Shown: positions 37,330 to 50,660, numbered from the stretch's first letter. The stretch: DNA of 64,000 nt from Lycorma delicatula (GCF_047948215.1 NC_134455.1:160934575-160998574), one strand, 5' to 3'. The notes: a model not told the origin generated them from the sequence alone. Numbers and translations: made by a program.

Positions 37330-37960
37330 TGAACTCAACAGACAAGGATACTGCTAATTACGAGGGATATCTTTAAAGTGAAGATCGCTGGTAAATTTCT
37401 TGATAATCACCAAGGACTTGTTGAAATGCATTGATGATGAAATCAGAAAAGATCATCACTCAACGATTACTGACCTGGCCCTTCTTTTTTCTGATGTTTC
37501 AAGAGTTGCATTGTTAAAGGTTGCATTGTTCATGACCATTTAGGCTTCAGATAGGTTTGTGCACGTTGGGTGCCGTACATCTTAACAGAACATCACAAAA
37601 AATCCGAATGGGATCTCTGCTTTGGAATTTTTGATGCGCTACGCAGAGAAAGGTGATGAGTTCCCTAACTCAGTTGTTACCAGTGATGAAATATGGGCTT
37701 TTATACTACACGTCAGAAAGAAAATGGCAGTCAAGTGAATGGTGTCATCCTCAATCACCAATCACACCAACAATAGTCACGCCACAGCCATTTGGACGCA
37801 AACTGATAGCCACAGTCTTATGGAATCGGTTTGACATACTGCTGATTAATTTCATGCCACATGGAATGACTATAAATGCAGAGACCTACTACAAAACTGT
37901 ACATAAGTTACGACATGCCATTCACGATTGGCGATGTAGGCAGCTGACCGATGGTGTCGT
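37330..37960 (+). mobile_element. Mariner relic cut by a LINE insertion
   Basis: Follows the mariner transposase: FLDNHQGLVEM region, HDHLGFR-VCARWVPYILTEHH (about 37530-37590), FGIFDALRREGDEFPNSVVT with SDEIWAF (about 37630-37695, first catalytic Asp), EWCHPQSPITP, FGRKLIATVLWNRFDILLIN, FMPHGMTINAETYYKTVHKL and LTDGVV. The reading stops at LTDGVVL (about 37960), exactly where HDNARPHT with the second catalytic Asp should follow, because a minus-strand LINE begins there with its poly(A) end. The rest of the mariner is not found beyond the LINE. Confidence 0.85.
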
Positions 37961-39691
37961 CCTTTTTTTTTTGACTCTCCTCCCCTGGGCCGGTCCGACT
38001 GGTTGGTATTGCGCCACCCAAGGGAGTGCCTGTTGTACTTAAATGGGCCTTCCCACCTAACGGCTGTATGTCCGGCATGGCAGGTCGGCCCACCGGTCAG
38101 TTCTTTTGAGTCTATTGATATGCCCATCTATATATATCGCCACGCCATACCATGATTGTCTTGACATGACAATTGGGTCTTTTCTTTGATCTTTCCTATC
38201 AAGAAAACCCTTGGAGTCCCCAGTGGTTCATCGAAACTGGCACACCTCAGCATGCCAGTCCTCACCACTGGGGCTATCCGCCCTTCCCTATACTAAGATC
38301 AGAACCCCAATCTCCTCTCGTCCTCATTTTTCTGCAATAATATTTTCTTAATAGCTGAATCAACCCTCTTCCAGGCATCTTCACTCTGCAACATGTGATT
38401 AATTAATCTGCCATTACCATCAGATGATAGATCGATGTCTACTAATTCTTCTCTCCATTTATGGCAGTCAGTAAATGTGTGTTCAACATCATTTTCGCGA
38501 TCGCAATACATACATTCTGTCGATGCTCTTCTACCGATTCTGTGCAAGTAAAAATTAAAGTTGCCATGCCCTGTAAAGTATTGTGACAGGTGAAAATTCA
38601 CTTCTCCATGCTTCCTATATACCCAGCTTTTAATATTGGGGATGAGTCTCTTTGTTCTACCTCCAGGGCCATTCTCATTCCACCTGTCCTGCCACTTTGC
38701 CATTAGCCGCTGCCTTGATTCGTGAATTCCAACTCCCTGGTCTCTTTCAACTCTTAAAAGTGCCAATAAATCAATCGGTGGGACTCCAGCGAGCACACAC
38801 AAAACCTCATAGGAGACAGTCCTATATGCAGAAATCACTCCAAGCAACAGTCTCCTATGGGTCCTGATCATACGTGCCAGGTTTTTCTTTACTTGCACTG
38901 AAATCCACCAAACCGGCACCGCATAAAGCATGGACGATATTACCGAAGACGCTATGACCCTTCTCTTTGACGCCTTAGGCGCTCTTTGGTTCGTCATAAT
39001 GATATTTAAAGATTTTATCATTCTGTCAGCCCTGTTACAAACTTCGTTTATATGTTCGGTGAAGGAACCGTTCCTCTGAAAGGTAACGCCTAGGTACTTC
39101 AGCTTATCAGTTTCTGCTATTGGTTCACCATTGATCCTGATATCCAGCCGATCAATGATCCTTCTTCCAGTGAAAGTGATAAATTTGCATTTATCAATGT
39201 TCAGCACTAAATTTTTATTACATAGCCAGTTTTCTATCATTTGTAATGCCAAATTGGCCTTATTTTGTACTTCCAGTGCATGTCTATCACTCGCAAGGAT
39301 CACCAGGTCGAGGTCATCTGACCTCGACTCCTGCAGGATAATCCAAATTCAGGATTCCGTTAAAAGTTAAAGCCCATAACAACAGGCCCAAAACGGAGCC
39401 CTGGGGAACTCCACCGTGTATGTTGACTTCCAAATCTCCACTTTGCGTTGCAATTCTGCACGATCTGTCAGAGAGGTATCTCCTCACCTGTCTCCTAAGA
39501 TATGGGCTTACGTTCTTAGACAATGCACTGTGAATATGGCTCCATTTGATAGAGCCAAAAGCATTCTTAACGTCTAGGGAGACAAGTAACGGAATCCCTC
39601 TTGTTCGCCAAGTACCTCTTCTGACATCTGCTATCCAAATAGTTACTTTCTTCGCTGCCAACATGGCAGCAACATAAATGTTGGGTGAAAT
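37961..39691 (-). mobile_element. 5'-truncated R1/I-group-like non-LTR retrotransposon
   Basis: The 3' end is a run of ten T (poly(A) on the element strand) at 37961-37970. On the minus strand, 39694-39314 encodes reverse transcriptase with motif A (LLVSLDVKNAFGSIKW, catalytic Asp near 39573) and motif B (GGVPQGSVLG, about 39410). A one-base frameshift falls in the catalytic FADD box, where the sequence now reads SDDLDLVILASD. A second frame continues 39314-38299 through the thumb region (LVLNIDKCKFITFTGRR, LKYLGVTF) to a C-terminal zinc knuckle, CMYCDRENDVEHTFTDC. No RNase H or endonuclease domain is present because the 5' part is missing. Remarkably few stops: a fairly recent but dead copy. 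Confidence 0.9.
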
Positions 39692-39704
39692 CACCCAACA
39701 TTTA
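39675..39704. repeat. Perfect 13-bp palindrome at the LINE 5' junction
   Basis: taaatgttgggtg, loop aaat, cacccaacattta. The left arm is LINE coding sequence (minus-strand PNIYV), so the right arm is a fold-back copy added at the truncated 5' end. Confidence 0.85.
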
Positions 39705-42251
39705 TTTATAAGATATAGATAACCTCTTGTAGAACCAGCAAATAATTCTTACTTCTCTACCTGTTAACCTTCTGCACAGAAAGGCAACCATGCTAAACCT
39801 AAGCTCTTACATATATTGGTATCCTATAATAAAACAACTAAATAAAAGTGGAAATGGTGTAAAAAGGTACCATAAGGTACAAACTATTGATAAAAAACTA
39901 TTGATATAAAACTTTTGAACATTTTTTTTCTTAAACTGCCATTTGGTATTCATTTTCCAAATAGAATGAACTCTTAGTTCATAGGATACTCTTTAAAAGA
40001 CTAAGTATGCTGATTTCATGTCTAAAGTAGAAATAAAAATAAACACGGTAGCCTGACAGACAGTAGTTAACATTTTATAAGAATAAAACTTACTAGCAAC
40101 ATTTTTGAAAAAATTAGAATTATGACCGAATGTTTTATTTGAAAATTTTATAATAGTTGACAATTGTTTAGCTACATAAAAAGTTGCCTTTAAACACCAA
40201 AAGATTGCATTTTCTGAAAAAAAAAATATTTTTCACTAAAAGCTGCTCTGTTGAAAATTGCCATTTATTTCTTTATTTTTTTCTTTTATTTATTTCCCAT
40301 TTATTATCTTTACCAGAAAAAATTTAGAGTATAACAGCCACCTTTTACTGTCCGAGTAATTTTATCCCCTAATACTAAACTTCCTGATAAAAAAAAGAAA
40401 CTTACACCCAGAAAGAGTTTCTTAATTTTTTTAACTTTTGCTAATTGCTTTTCAATCAAAGTTAAAACTGTAACCTCAACACCTAGAGAAAAAATTAACT
40501 GAGCCTTTCCTATTTTTTTAGTATCAAAATATTCAAATTTAGGCTTAAATCAGTTAAACTAGAGGTTTAATATCTGGAAAAAATTGCAAGAAATTTACTA
40601 CAGATGATGCAAATTAATTTAAAAATAATCAAACAAATTAAGAGAGGATGAACATGATTTTAGTCAGACTGATCACAGAATGACAAAAGGTAATAACTAA
40701 AACATGACTATGAATCTCTTCTTTTTTTTAATGATCTCAAGCATTAATATTCAGTATAAATTGATAAAATTCTGAATTAGGATAGAAAGATTAACTAGCT
40801 AAATTAATCTGGTAAAAAGGTATTTTTATATAATAAAGTATAAGTTTATATATTCTAAAAAAACTGGTTATTCAAATAAGATTTAAATAACCAGGATTTA
40901 TTATTATTCAGTTGATAATGTATTTCTTACATTTACGATTGGAAAATTAAAAGAATCATTAACAGGTAAAACAGTAAATATATTAACTTATAGTAAAGCT
41001 ATCATTCTCTTTCATTTAAGATAAAGATAAATAATAGTTGCCTGAACAAGCTGTTAACATTGTAGTAATAGAAGAATCACATACATATTAATCGTACAAG
41101 CCTAGAAATGATAATCAGAATGTTGACTAGCTATCAAGCTAGTCCAACTGGTTACACAATGGGAGGATTATCAAAGCCAACTTTCTAATCCAGTTTTCTA
41201 CATACTTATTTTCAAACTATACTGCCAACACTAAAAAATTCATTAAATATAAATGGATATACAAGCTCACTCATACACAATCTACACTCTCACTCACTCA
41301 TACATCTGTTCTCACATACGAACAACTTACAAACAGAATGAACTAAAATACTTAACTAATAGAAGATAGTAATTTAAATTCCATACAGTCCTTTTTTACT
41401 GAAATTGTATGGGTTTGTTTGAAAATAACGAATTCATTTTAAAAAAAAATGTATAATATTTTAACATTGTTTTGTTAATATGACTAAATAATAAAAAAAG
41501 GTTCTAATTCTTGAATATGTAACCCTGATAATATGTATTCTTCTGAGATCTTGTAAAAGCCTATGAATATTTTAAGCGTTTATTAATTGTTAAGATAAAT
41601 TTTTTTTAAACTTTTATTGTTACTACTACTACTAATTTTATTATTTCTAATAACATTTACATTAGTACAACATCCCAGAAACATTTATTACCAAGCCAAA
41701 TAGTTTGTGAATATATAAATTAAAACTTATTTTTAATTTATCAACATTCATTAATTTCTTACAAAATAATTTTATAAGAATTTTTAAATACTTTTTCAAA
41801 ATTTCTGAAAAATTCTTTATAAAATTTTATGTAATATTTCACAAAGCCAAAGCTAAATGGTAAAACAATTAATTAAATCAGTTCTTACAATTTAAGATGT
41901 TCAATATTAATTATAAATGAATATGTTGATAATTGCAATATATTCACTTTGAATGTTTAAATGCTATTATGAGTAAAAAAAACCATATATACAAATCCAA
42001 TTCAGTTTATTACAATTAAATTAAAATATTTATTAAGGTTTGGAAACAAACAAGCTCAGAGATTAAAAAAAACAACCATAAAAATCCAACAAAAGAAAAA
42101 AACCATAAAATAATAGAGCAATTTATCCTAAAATAGAAAATTAATTAAATATCCCTTTTTAATAACTTTAATATTTCATCCAGAGGCTATAATAAACTAC
42201 AAAATCCAAACTTATTCAGATGTTTAAAAAATTAAATGTAACTAAGAATCT

Positions 42252-42325
42252 TCATCATCATCATCATATGTCCTGAGGCAGGTTCCTTGCAGCATATCTG
42301 TTCCAATTTCCTCTGTTTCCAGTTA
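42252..42325 (-). repeat. Possible LINE 3'-end fragment with (ATG)n tail
   Basis: A (TCA)n/(TGA)n run (tcatcatcatcatcat, 42252-42267) adjoins tgtcctgaggcaggttcc and tctgttccaattt, a less AT-rich segment of the kind left by LINE 3' ends. No coding sequence is attached, so the call rests on appearance. Confidence 0.3.
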
Positions 42326-44724
42326 AAATTTTAAGATCTTAATAGTTTATGATAAGTACTTTACTGTCATCAGCAAGATTCTTATATTAAAATAAATTAT
42401 GTAAAAATAAAATTATATAAAAATAAATAAATGTATTTACGTAATCATATAAATACGCCATGTTTTAATGACAAAATAAAAATATGCAAATGCTAACTAA
42501 AGGTTTACCCCCTTTAAAAGTTAAGACAATCAGGATGGTGAGAAAATATCATACTTTTAAATCATTTAAGCTCTAGATATCATCAAAAGCTTGTTTTTTA
42601 AGAATCAATGTGCACCAATACTGCACATATCTTAACTATGAATTTACAAAGAATGGTGTGCTTGGTTTTCAGTATTAAATAAAATATAATGAAATAAAAA
42701 TTTAACAGTTAACAAGTTTATTAGTATTATATTTTAATCTATCAAAAAATTAATCTAATGGAAGAACAATTGATGTTTACCTTACTATCTTTAATTCCAC
42801 AGTATATAATAATTTCAGGAAAAGTAGTATTCTGGAATACTCTACAACCAGTTTAATTTGTGAAGTTGCTTTTTCCCTTCAAACACAAAGTAATTTTGTA
42901 ACTTCATTGTTTTATTTTCCACAAGAAGCAGAAACAGCAATAAGAAGCTCCACTCTTCACAACAGTTGTCCATTCACTGATAACCACGGAAGATGATTTA
43001 TTAACCCACTCACATATATTTGTTGCAGTTCACTTTTTCTTCACTTTACTTCATTGTTTTGATATTTTTATATCTTATAATGATATCTTAATTTGAATTA
43101 AATAAATTCATCATCAGTATTTTATAACATTATAATTTATTTTGTAAACCTTGAAATAGCAGGATTATTACATGGGGAAGTAAATGAATGGTAAATCATG
43201 GTAAGTAAGTTCATGGTAATCTTGTTACCATTAACCTACTTCAATTAACCTTTTTTGTAGGTTATTTTAAGCATCTTTTCTTGAGATTCAGATTACCAAA
43301 ATGCTAGATGTATTCAATCTGAGTAATAGAGCTGATAACGTAAGAAAATTAATGGGTACACAAAATGAAGACCGTTTCCTGAAATTCACAGTAAATATGA
43401 TTCTACAGTAACACTTCTGTGAAATGTCATTACTAACAGTCTAACTCCATAGTAAAATATTAGAGTACAACAATCTATATATAATAATTCCATATTTTTT
43501 AGAAAAAAGGATACAAAAAATTATAGTCTTGTATGGGATTATAAATAACAGGCGTAGTTTCTGAATTACAGTTATAATCTGCAGTTTTTAACCTTGTTAA
43601 TAGAAGTTAGTTACTAGTTGTTATTAATGTTGTTCAGAATTGCAATAATGTTTTTAAAATATTTTTTCTTAGGGTTCATAAGATATTAGTAAAGTTATTT
43701 TTTTTTATATTTGTGATTACCTTAGCACTCTATCTTTCAATACAAGAAGACAGTTTCCATTCTGCATTAATGTGAAAACAGTAAAAGTGTGAAGATTAAA
43801 TTTAAGGAATTAAATACTAATTTTCAGAGAAATTCTAGGAAATCTAGGTGATAAAGGATAAAAAACAAGTTGAATGAGTGATATATGCATCTCCATTCTA
43901 TATCAGAGCCTACACATTGGAATGGATTAGTTTTAGTATTAGTGAAATTATTAAGTATAACAATTTAAAAAAGAATACCCAAATAACTAGATATGAGATA
44001 TTTAAACACATTACATATAAAAAGAATTTTACAGTGAGTTTTCAGCTACTCATATTTTCTGTTTAATTATATAGTCAGAAGTAAAATAATCATGAATAAG
44101 AATTTTTCAGATTAACATGACAATATTTAACAGTTGCAGCTTTGAACGAAGAAGCCTGATAAAATTAGGCTTTATTCGTGAAATCAGGATGACCATTTTT
44201 GAAGACCAAGTGCCAGAATACATGATTGTCCTCCTGATAATGCATTAAGCTCCTTGTTCAATTGGATAACAAAATGAACAGAACAGAAATCTGTTTATTT
44301 ATATATGTATGAAAAAAAAATTAAAAAATTGATGGATTGACAATCAAAACCCAAAAGAAATTAATGGATTGGTCATTGATGTATAATTTGGTTTATGAGA
44401 GGCTGAAAAATTGTTCTTCAAGGACATCTCCCTTCTAAATGTTAGTATATAAAAGAAGCTGCACCAATACAAAGTTCCTCATTAAAAAGTAAAGAGAAAT
44501 TTTATAAAATAAAGAAAGCTTGGATATTTTTCAAAAAATACAAATCTAAATACAACTCAAATTTTTTTTTAAATATGAAAGTAAGTGATACAGTACTAAT
44601 ATTTAATTCTAAATAATCTAATTGTATTTATCTAACCTCCAGTTAATCAGAGGATGGAAAACAACTGCCAACACCTCAATTACAGTTACTTCAACAATCA
44701 CTGTGATGATAAATTTTGTAAAGG

Positions 44725-44952
44725 ACAGTTTAACATCCTTCTAAGCATGGAGGAGAATCAGCAGTGGATTTGTAAAGAACAAAAAAATCTTGACTAAACC
44801 TAATTATAAAAATAATAGAAAAAACTAATAAATGAATTTAAATTAATAACTCATCAAAAAGAAATTACTAATAAGAAATAACTCATCAGAAAGAAGCATA
44901 GTTTACCATCCTTCTAAGCACGGAGAGGAATCATCAGTGGATTTGTGATAAA
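44725..44952. repeat. Diverged tandem duplication (unit about 176 bp)
   Basis: The words catccttctaagca.gga and aatca.cagtggatttgt occur at about 44732-44775 and again at 44908-44952 in the same order; aataactcatca also repeats between. No coding sense. Confidence 0.65.
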
Positions 44953-46465
44953 TGGTGGGAGAAAGGAAGTGGATATGATGTGTATGACAAATTCTCTGTT
45001 CTACTCATTGTATTATGTTTAAAATAATAAAGAGGACAATATTTCTTAACTTGAAGCAGAATAAAACAAACTTCAATAAAACCTAAAAAATAAAAACCAT
45101 TTCATTTTAAAATTTTTCTTTAAAATTCAATTTTGAGAAGTAGGCACTGAATTAAATACAACTATATATAACTTATTAGTCTGTAATTTTTGTGCAGATT
45201 TAAAAAAAAATTGAAATTTAATGGATAAATATATTTTAGTTTATGAATTGCTTTTTTAAGCCTGTTTAATTTTTTTTTTTTTAAAGTACAATTAATTTTA
45301 ATTTTACTTAAAAAGAAGACAGGCCTACAAAAATCACCGATGATTTAAAAATATGCCATTTGAAAGAAATACAAAGACGAGAAACTTTATTCTTGATAAA
45401 AATAAGAAAATGAATGCATGGAAAAGGTTAATGTAAAAAGTCTCCTATCAAGCCTAAACAAAGGTTCTTTAGATAGTATCAGGTATATATACGAGTATTA
45501 TATTTTTATTTTAAGTTTACTACCTAGTTTTCCTGAAAAAATACCAGGATGGCATCAAGTTATATATATTTTTTGTATAGCAATCAAATACAAAACAATG
45601 ATGATTAGAAAAATATGAAAATATCTTCAAATTGTCCATTTAGAAAATGTTATTTTTCAATTAATTCATTCTTTAATTATCTGGGAAAATTTACAATGTA
45701 CCAACCACAGGAACTTTCTCTACATAATGAAGAAAATAAAATAAAGAATGAGTTATTCTTCTGCAAACCAAAGAATCACTGAAATTAATTCCAAAGAAAA
45801 ATTTATAAAATAAAGATCCTCCTGCTGTTTTTCATTTTAGAAAATAATTTTTTTAGAAAAAGAATTCTTCTTGAACAGAAAACTGATCACAGGTATTTTA
45901 AAAATAATATACTGGCCATTAAGAAGTACAAAAAAATTAATTTCTAAAAATTTAGTGATAATTGATGTTCTTAGATTTTTATCCCACTGCAAGCTAGTCA
46001 ATCTACATTTAAGTTAAGAAATAATAAACACCCTGACAAACATAGACATAACAAACACTTACTTGTTTAAACTAGACAAGCATAAAAGACTACTTACAAA
46101 CATAATGCAATATATCACAAAACAAAATTTAGTTATATTTTTAATATATTAAAATATACTTTCTTTCTAAAAGTTCTGTCATACTGATTTTATATATTAA
46201 TTTATATCAATGATTCAAAGGAAACAAACAAATGAGTTAAATGAAAATAATAATACATAATATATTAGAATGTAATGGATGCACAACACCAAAAATGAAA
46301 CAATTATTAAAAATAAACCCCCATTGACTTATTCAGTTTTAACCAGCCTACACCAATAATTTTTTGGCTATTTCTTGTCACTATCTGACATCAAAAATTT
46401 GGCATGCATCGTAACTTTAATTCTATCTCATGCTATGTTAAAGTTTTTCCAAACCACCATCAATA

Positions 46466-47765
46466 TACAAGGGTAAGTCAATTATTAGCTGCAATTTAGT
46501 TATATTTTTGTTTATGTTGGTAGTATTGACGTGTTGCACAGACGACGCATGCATGGTTTAATTGTTGTTATGTCTGTGCAGGTTTGATGCTGCTAGGGTA
46601 GTTTCATTATCGCTGTCCTGCCGTTAACCAAGGCTGCTCCGCTTTCTGGTTGCACCAAAGAAGAGCAACATTCAGTGATCCGTTTTTTGTGGTCAGAAAG
46701 TGTATCAGGGGCCGAAATTCATCGAAGACTTTTGGTGCAGTACGGGAACAGTGTGTTGCCACAACAGAGTGTCTACGAATGGATTGAAAAATTAAAAAAT
46801 TGTCGCCCAAGTGAGCCGGAGAACCATTTACTGCCACAAGTGAGGAAAACATTGAGCGTGCACGTGATATGATTTTCTTAGATAGACGAGTAACTATTAA
46901 TGAAGTGGCACATTGTCTGCAAATTAGTCGCTAGTCGCGGTTCTGCTTACGAAATCACCCACAACAGACTTGAGTTTCATTAAGCCTGTGCAAGATGGGT
47001 CCCTAAACAACTCACACAGTTGCATAAACAAACGCGCTTGGACATCTGCCAAAAACATTTAGATCGCTATGGTAACGAACGGGACATCTTAAACAGAATC
47101 ATCACTGGTGAAGAAACATAGCTCCATCATTACGAGCCGGAGAGTAGATGGCAGAGTATGGAATGGAAACATCCAAATTTGCCTTGCAAAAAAAAAGTTT
47201 AAGACCCAAATATCCGCAGGAAAACTGATGCTTACGGTTTTTTGGGACTCACATGGCCCAGTACTAGAAGATTATGAGGAAAGGGGCATGACAATAAACA
47301 GTGCGCATTACAGTGAGATGCTTACTGCCAAGCTAAAGCCTGCAATTTGAAGCAATCGCCGAGGACTGCTGTCAAAAGGTGTTGTGTTGCCCGTCAATGC
47401 CCGTCCACATACTGCTGCCCACACTGCTGAAACGCTCCAGAAACTCAACTTTGAAGTACTGGCTCATCCTTCGTATAGTCCCGAAGCTTGCCCCTTCTGA
47501 CTACCACTTGTTTGGTCCACAAAGAGGCATTAAGGGGCCGTCGATTTACCTCTGACAAAACAGTGAAAGAAGCGGTGCATTCCTGGCTCACAGCTCAACC
47601 AAAAACCTTCTTTTATGAGGGCATCAGGAAGTTTGTGCAACGATGGACCAAATGCGTTGAAACGTAAAGGGACTATGTTGAAAAATGATGTACATGTAAG
47701 TTTCCTATTTGTATTGCAATAAAATTTGTAACTACATTGCAGATAATAATTGACTTACCCTCGTA
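46466..47765 (+). mobile_element. Near full-length mariner, catalytically dead, with TIRs and TA duplication
   Basis: TIRs of about 38 bp: 46468 onward (caagggtaagtcaattatta) and the complement of the segment ending at 47763 (cgagggtaagtcaattatta), each next to a TA, giving a 1.3-kb element, the usual mariner size. The transposase can be read almost throughout from about 46620: EEQHSVIRFLWSESVSGAEI, SVYEWIEKLKN, RARDMIFLDRRVTINEVAH, CARWVPKQLTQLHKQTRLD, NRIITGEET, EWKHPNLPCKKK, GKLMLTVFWDSHGPV, NSAHYSEMLTAKLKPAI, VNARPHTAAHTAETLQKLNF, LAPSDYHLFGP. First catalytic Asp is Glu (GEET) followed by a stop in place of Trp, second is Val (PVNARPH), and a one-base insertion precedes the third. Several other stops and shifts. 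TIRs remain intact enough that trans-mobilisation cannot be excluded. Confidence 0.93.
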
Positions 47766-48001
47766 TGTACCTGTCAAAAGTCAGAAAATAATATTCTCTT
47801 TTGTTTTAACTAATAAAGCAAACATGAAGACAAAACAACCACTAAGTACAATACAAAAATGTTGATAATTTAAGTCCCTACTCTGGTATTATAGCATTTC
47901 CTTCTTATCTTTTATATGAATAAAGAAATTATTGTTTTATTTTATTATTTATTGTTCCTTCACATTTTATTTCTAACTGTTATTCCTTGAAATGTTCAAA
48001 G

Positions 48002-48896
48002 CAGTGGCGACTCGTAACTAAAATTAATGGGGGTGCTGCTCCAAAAAATTTTTCTGAACCTTTTCAAGGCCACGGTTAAAGTTTTCTATAAAACAAAAGA
48101 ACTGAAAAAAAATGATTCAAATAGAATAGCTGGAAGCAGGATAACAATCTAATTCTACACTTTATCTCATTTAAGAATATGGTACATGGTTTTTAAGGAT
48201 ATTGTGCTTAAAAACCATATTCAGTTTAACCAAATAAATAATAAAATGTCAATGCAGACAATTTTTTGTATTATTAGAAAATAACTTAAAATGTTCACTT
48301 AAAAACACTATAGTCCAATGGTGCTTAATTTAAATTTCTATGTACACAGAAACAAATACATAATTTTAGTTTTTACTAATTAACTTCTCTTTTGTCCTTC
48401 CAGCGTGTTTTTGGGCAGATTTTGCAATCAAAGAGCCCTTGTTTTCTACCATCTTCTAATCACTACTGAAAAAACTAAACTACTTTCATATTCCTTCCTT
48501 CAAGTTAACTACAAAAGGGAACAAACAAGGAACATTTCATACACATGCAGAATAAAAAAAATCTACCTTCTACCAGCACACCAAGGTCGGCACTGTGGAA
48601 GTGACAGTGCTCTCTCTCCTTCACAGCCTCATGTGCAGTTTCCTATGTGCACATGCACACAATAGCCAAACACCATGCTGCCAGAACCGTGAAGCGCACA
48701 GTTCCATACAAAGATTTTTGAATCTTTTTCATAAACTGGGGAATAGCTACTGATATTAAGCTTAAGGATTATATATTGTAAAAGTATAAAGAAAGAGTTA
48801 AAGAGAAAAGGACACATTATATTAAATGCTATCTATAATATTAAGTGGAAATAGGGGGTGCTGCAGTTCCACATGCCTACACACGAGCCGCCATTG
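48002..48896. mobile_element. hAT-like non-autonomous DNA element (895 bp)
   Basis: Begins CAGTGGCGACTCGT and ends ACGAGCCGCCATTG, a 14-bp TIR with two mismatches; further in, gggggtgctgct on the left is matched by gggggtgctgcagttcc near the right end in direct orientation. The eight bases before (gttcaaag) and after (gttccaac) agree at six of eight positions, as expected of an aged 8-bp hAT duplication. The interior has no transposase; open stretches such as 48405-48665 match nothing I know. A related right-end fragment lies at 14984-15061. Confidence 0.7.
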
Positions 48897-50172
48897 GTTC
48901 CAACTATTAAACAAGATCCAGTTTACTGTCTTATCAAGCATCTTAGCATTCTTATTATAATTATTTTATTAATACACTAATTATGATTACGCATAAAATA
49001 TAATGTTCACATAATTTACATTTAAGTTATACTTTAGTAGAATTATTATTTTTATTATGAAAAAATTCATATTATATCCATGGAAAAATACAACTTTACA
49101 TACTCAGAGCAATATATTATTTATTTTACTTAAATAAATACTATGACCTAGCTTTATTGCATTGATTTCCTTTAATTTCATATCATATAAGGAAATTAAA
49201 CGCATTTACATACAAAAGAGTTTCAGACTGCTAAAGAAGTTCTGCTATAAAGTACTTTCATTGATAAACAATGAACTAAGATTAGATAATAAATTATTCA
49301 GTTAAATATAAATAAGCATTCACTTAATAAATATTACTGAAGCCTTCGAGCTGTTACATAATCAATCAATTTGTTATGAATAAATTATACACATTTGGTT
49401 TTATTCATGAATGTTTTATATAAATATATGTATTTTATACTATAAATATACATATTTTATACTAAATAATCCAAATCTACTATCTTACAGTTGTAAACAG
49501 AAATAAATATTTATTTGTGGACCACTGAAACAGTATTCATGACTTTTACTTGATAACTTAGGACTGCTTTTTATTGATTTTTCAACATTAGTGTGGGAAA
49601 CAATACAAAGAATTAATGTGCTTTTGAACAAATAGACTGACATTGTGAAAACAAACACACACTCAAGCTTATGAGTAGTTATAAATATTGCCTTGGTATT
49701 ACAATTTTTTTTTGTTTTCTCTTTATTTCATGATAATCATGTAAAATAAAAGTTAATAATTTTTATGTTATAATTTGTAGAAGAGGAACATGAATATAAC
49801 ACTTTTATAATCATTAAATACCTTCTGATACAATTATACATAAACTTCTAATTTATTGTATTTACTAACTTATCATTATTTCTGTTCAGAAAATAATATT
49901 TAAAACATTTTACAAAAAAAATATCTTCCAGTCAGATAACTTATAAATTTTTTCTCTGTTAATTAATTTTTTTGGTTGAAACCAGTTGCATATAATGATG
50001 TCCTGTCAACTGAGCTTTATTTTAAAAAGAATTTACTTAAGAAATAAAAATATTTTAGACGATATTTAAACACCATTAATCTACTTAACGTAATGAAAGA
50101 GCTGCATTTAATGGTTACTGAAAAAAATTTAAACACAGAAATGCTCATAAGCCATCTACAAAAGAATTTATT

Positions 50173-50660
50173 TTAAACTAACAGGTACCCACAGCTTCGC
50201 ACATGAACTACAATTGTTGTAGAAATCATCAAGTTTATAAATAACTAATAGTACATATAAATATTTGTGATTTATGAATATCCAAGTATAAAGTAATAGA
50301 TTCATCATTCATGTGTTCTCGACATGTAAAATCAATATTTGATAATTTTGAGATATTTATAATCATGCACTAACACAATTCATGTAAATAGACAAATAGA
50401 TGAAAATCTTGATTTCTGTACAATAATGCAAATAGTGTTTTAATATACATTTTTAACCAGCGCCTTGTTATAAACTACATTTTGAGTTCTTTTGTTATCA
50501 AAGCAAATAAAGAACTTGTTGCTCGCTTACTCAAGAACATGCCATATACAACTGCTCATGAGAAAAGCAGAGCTAGTAAATCTACACCAGCTGTACGTAT
50601 ACTTTGACCTTGTAACTTATTGATCATCATTGCAAAACATATTTTAACTGGAGTTGTTTA
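50173..50660 (-). mobile_element. Helitron 3' portion: helicase C-terminus and 3' end
   Basis: On the minus strand, about 50655-50460 reads ICFAMMINKLQGQSIRTAGV then FS-AVVYGMFLSKRATSS, FALITKELKM and a terminal VVYNKAL-like end, matching the Pif1-type helicase C-terminus of helitrons (FAMTINKAQGQ, SHGQLYVACSRV, KNVVYKEAL). Downstream at 50205-50177 is gtgcgaagctgtgggtacct followed by gttag, typical of insect helitron 3' ends. Frameshifts and stops show it is inactive. The Rep/HUH part is not in this locus. Right of it, 50890-50990 holds tgcaaagtttcattgaagtt and a tatt-rich tail, a sequence type common next to such insect repeats. Confidence 0.75.

Larger units (their letters stand above)
39705..46465. 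other. Long intronic AT-rich stretch
   Basis: Apart from the possible LINE tail at 42252 and the tandem duplication at 44725, I see only AT-rich background, low-complexity (cactcatacac) sequence at 41265-41335 and no exon-like segment. Confidence 0.6.

Noticed and set aside
37870..38127. Two overlapping minus-strand open frames near the LINE 3' end
   Set aside because: They lie in the 3' untranslated part of the LINE and run across its junction with the mariner; not genes.
48405..48665. Open frame inside the hAT-like element
   Set aside because: No transposase motif and no similarity I recognise; a chance open frame in slightly GC-richer sequence.
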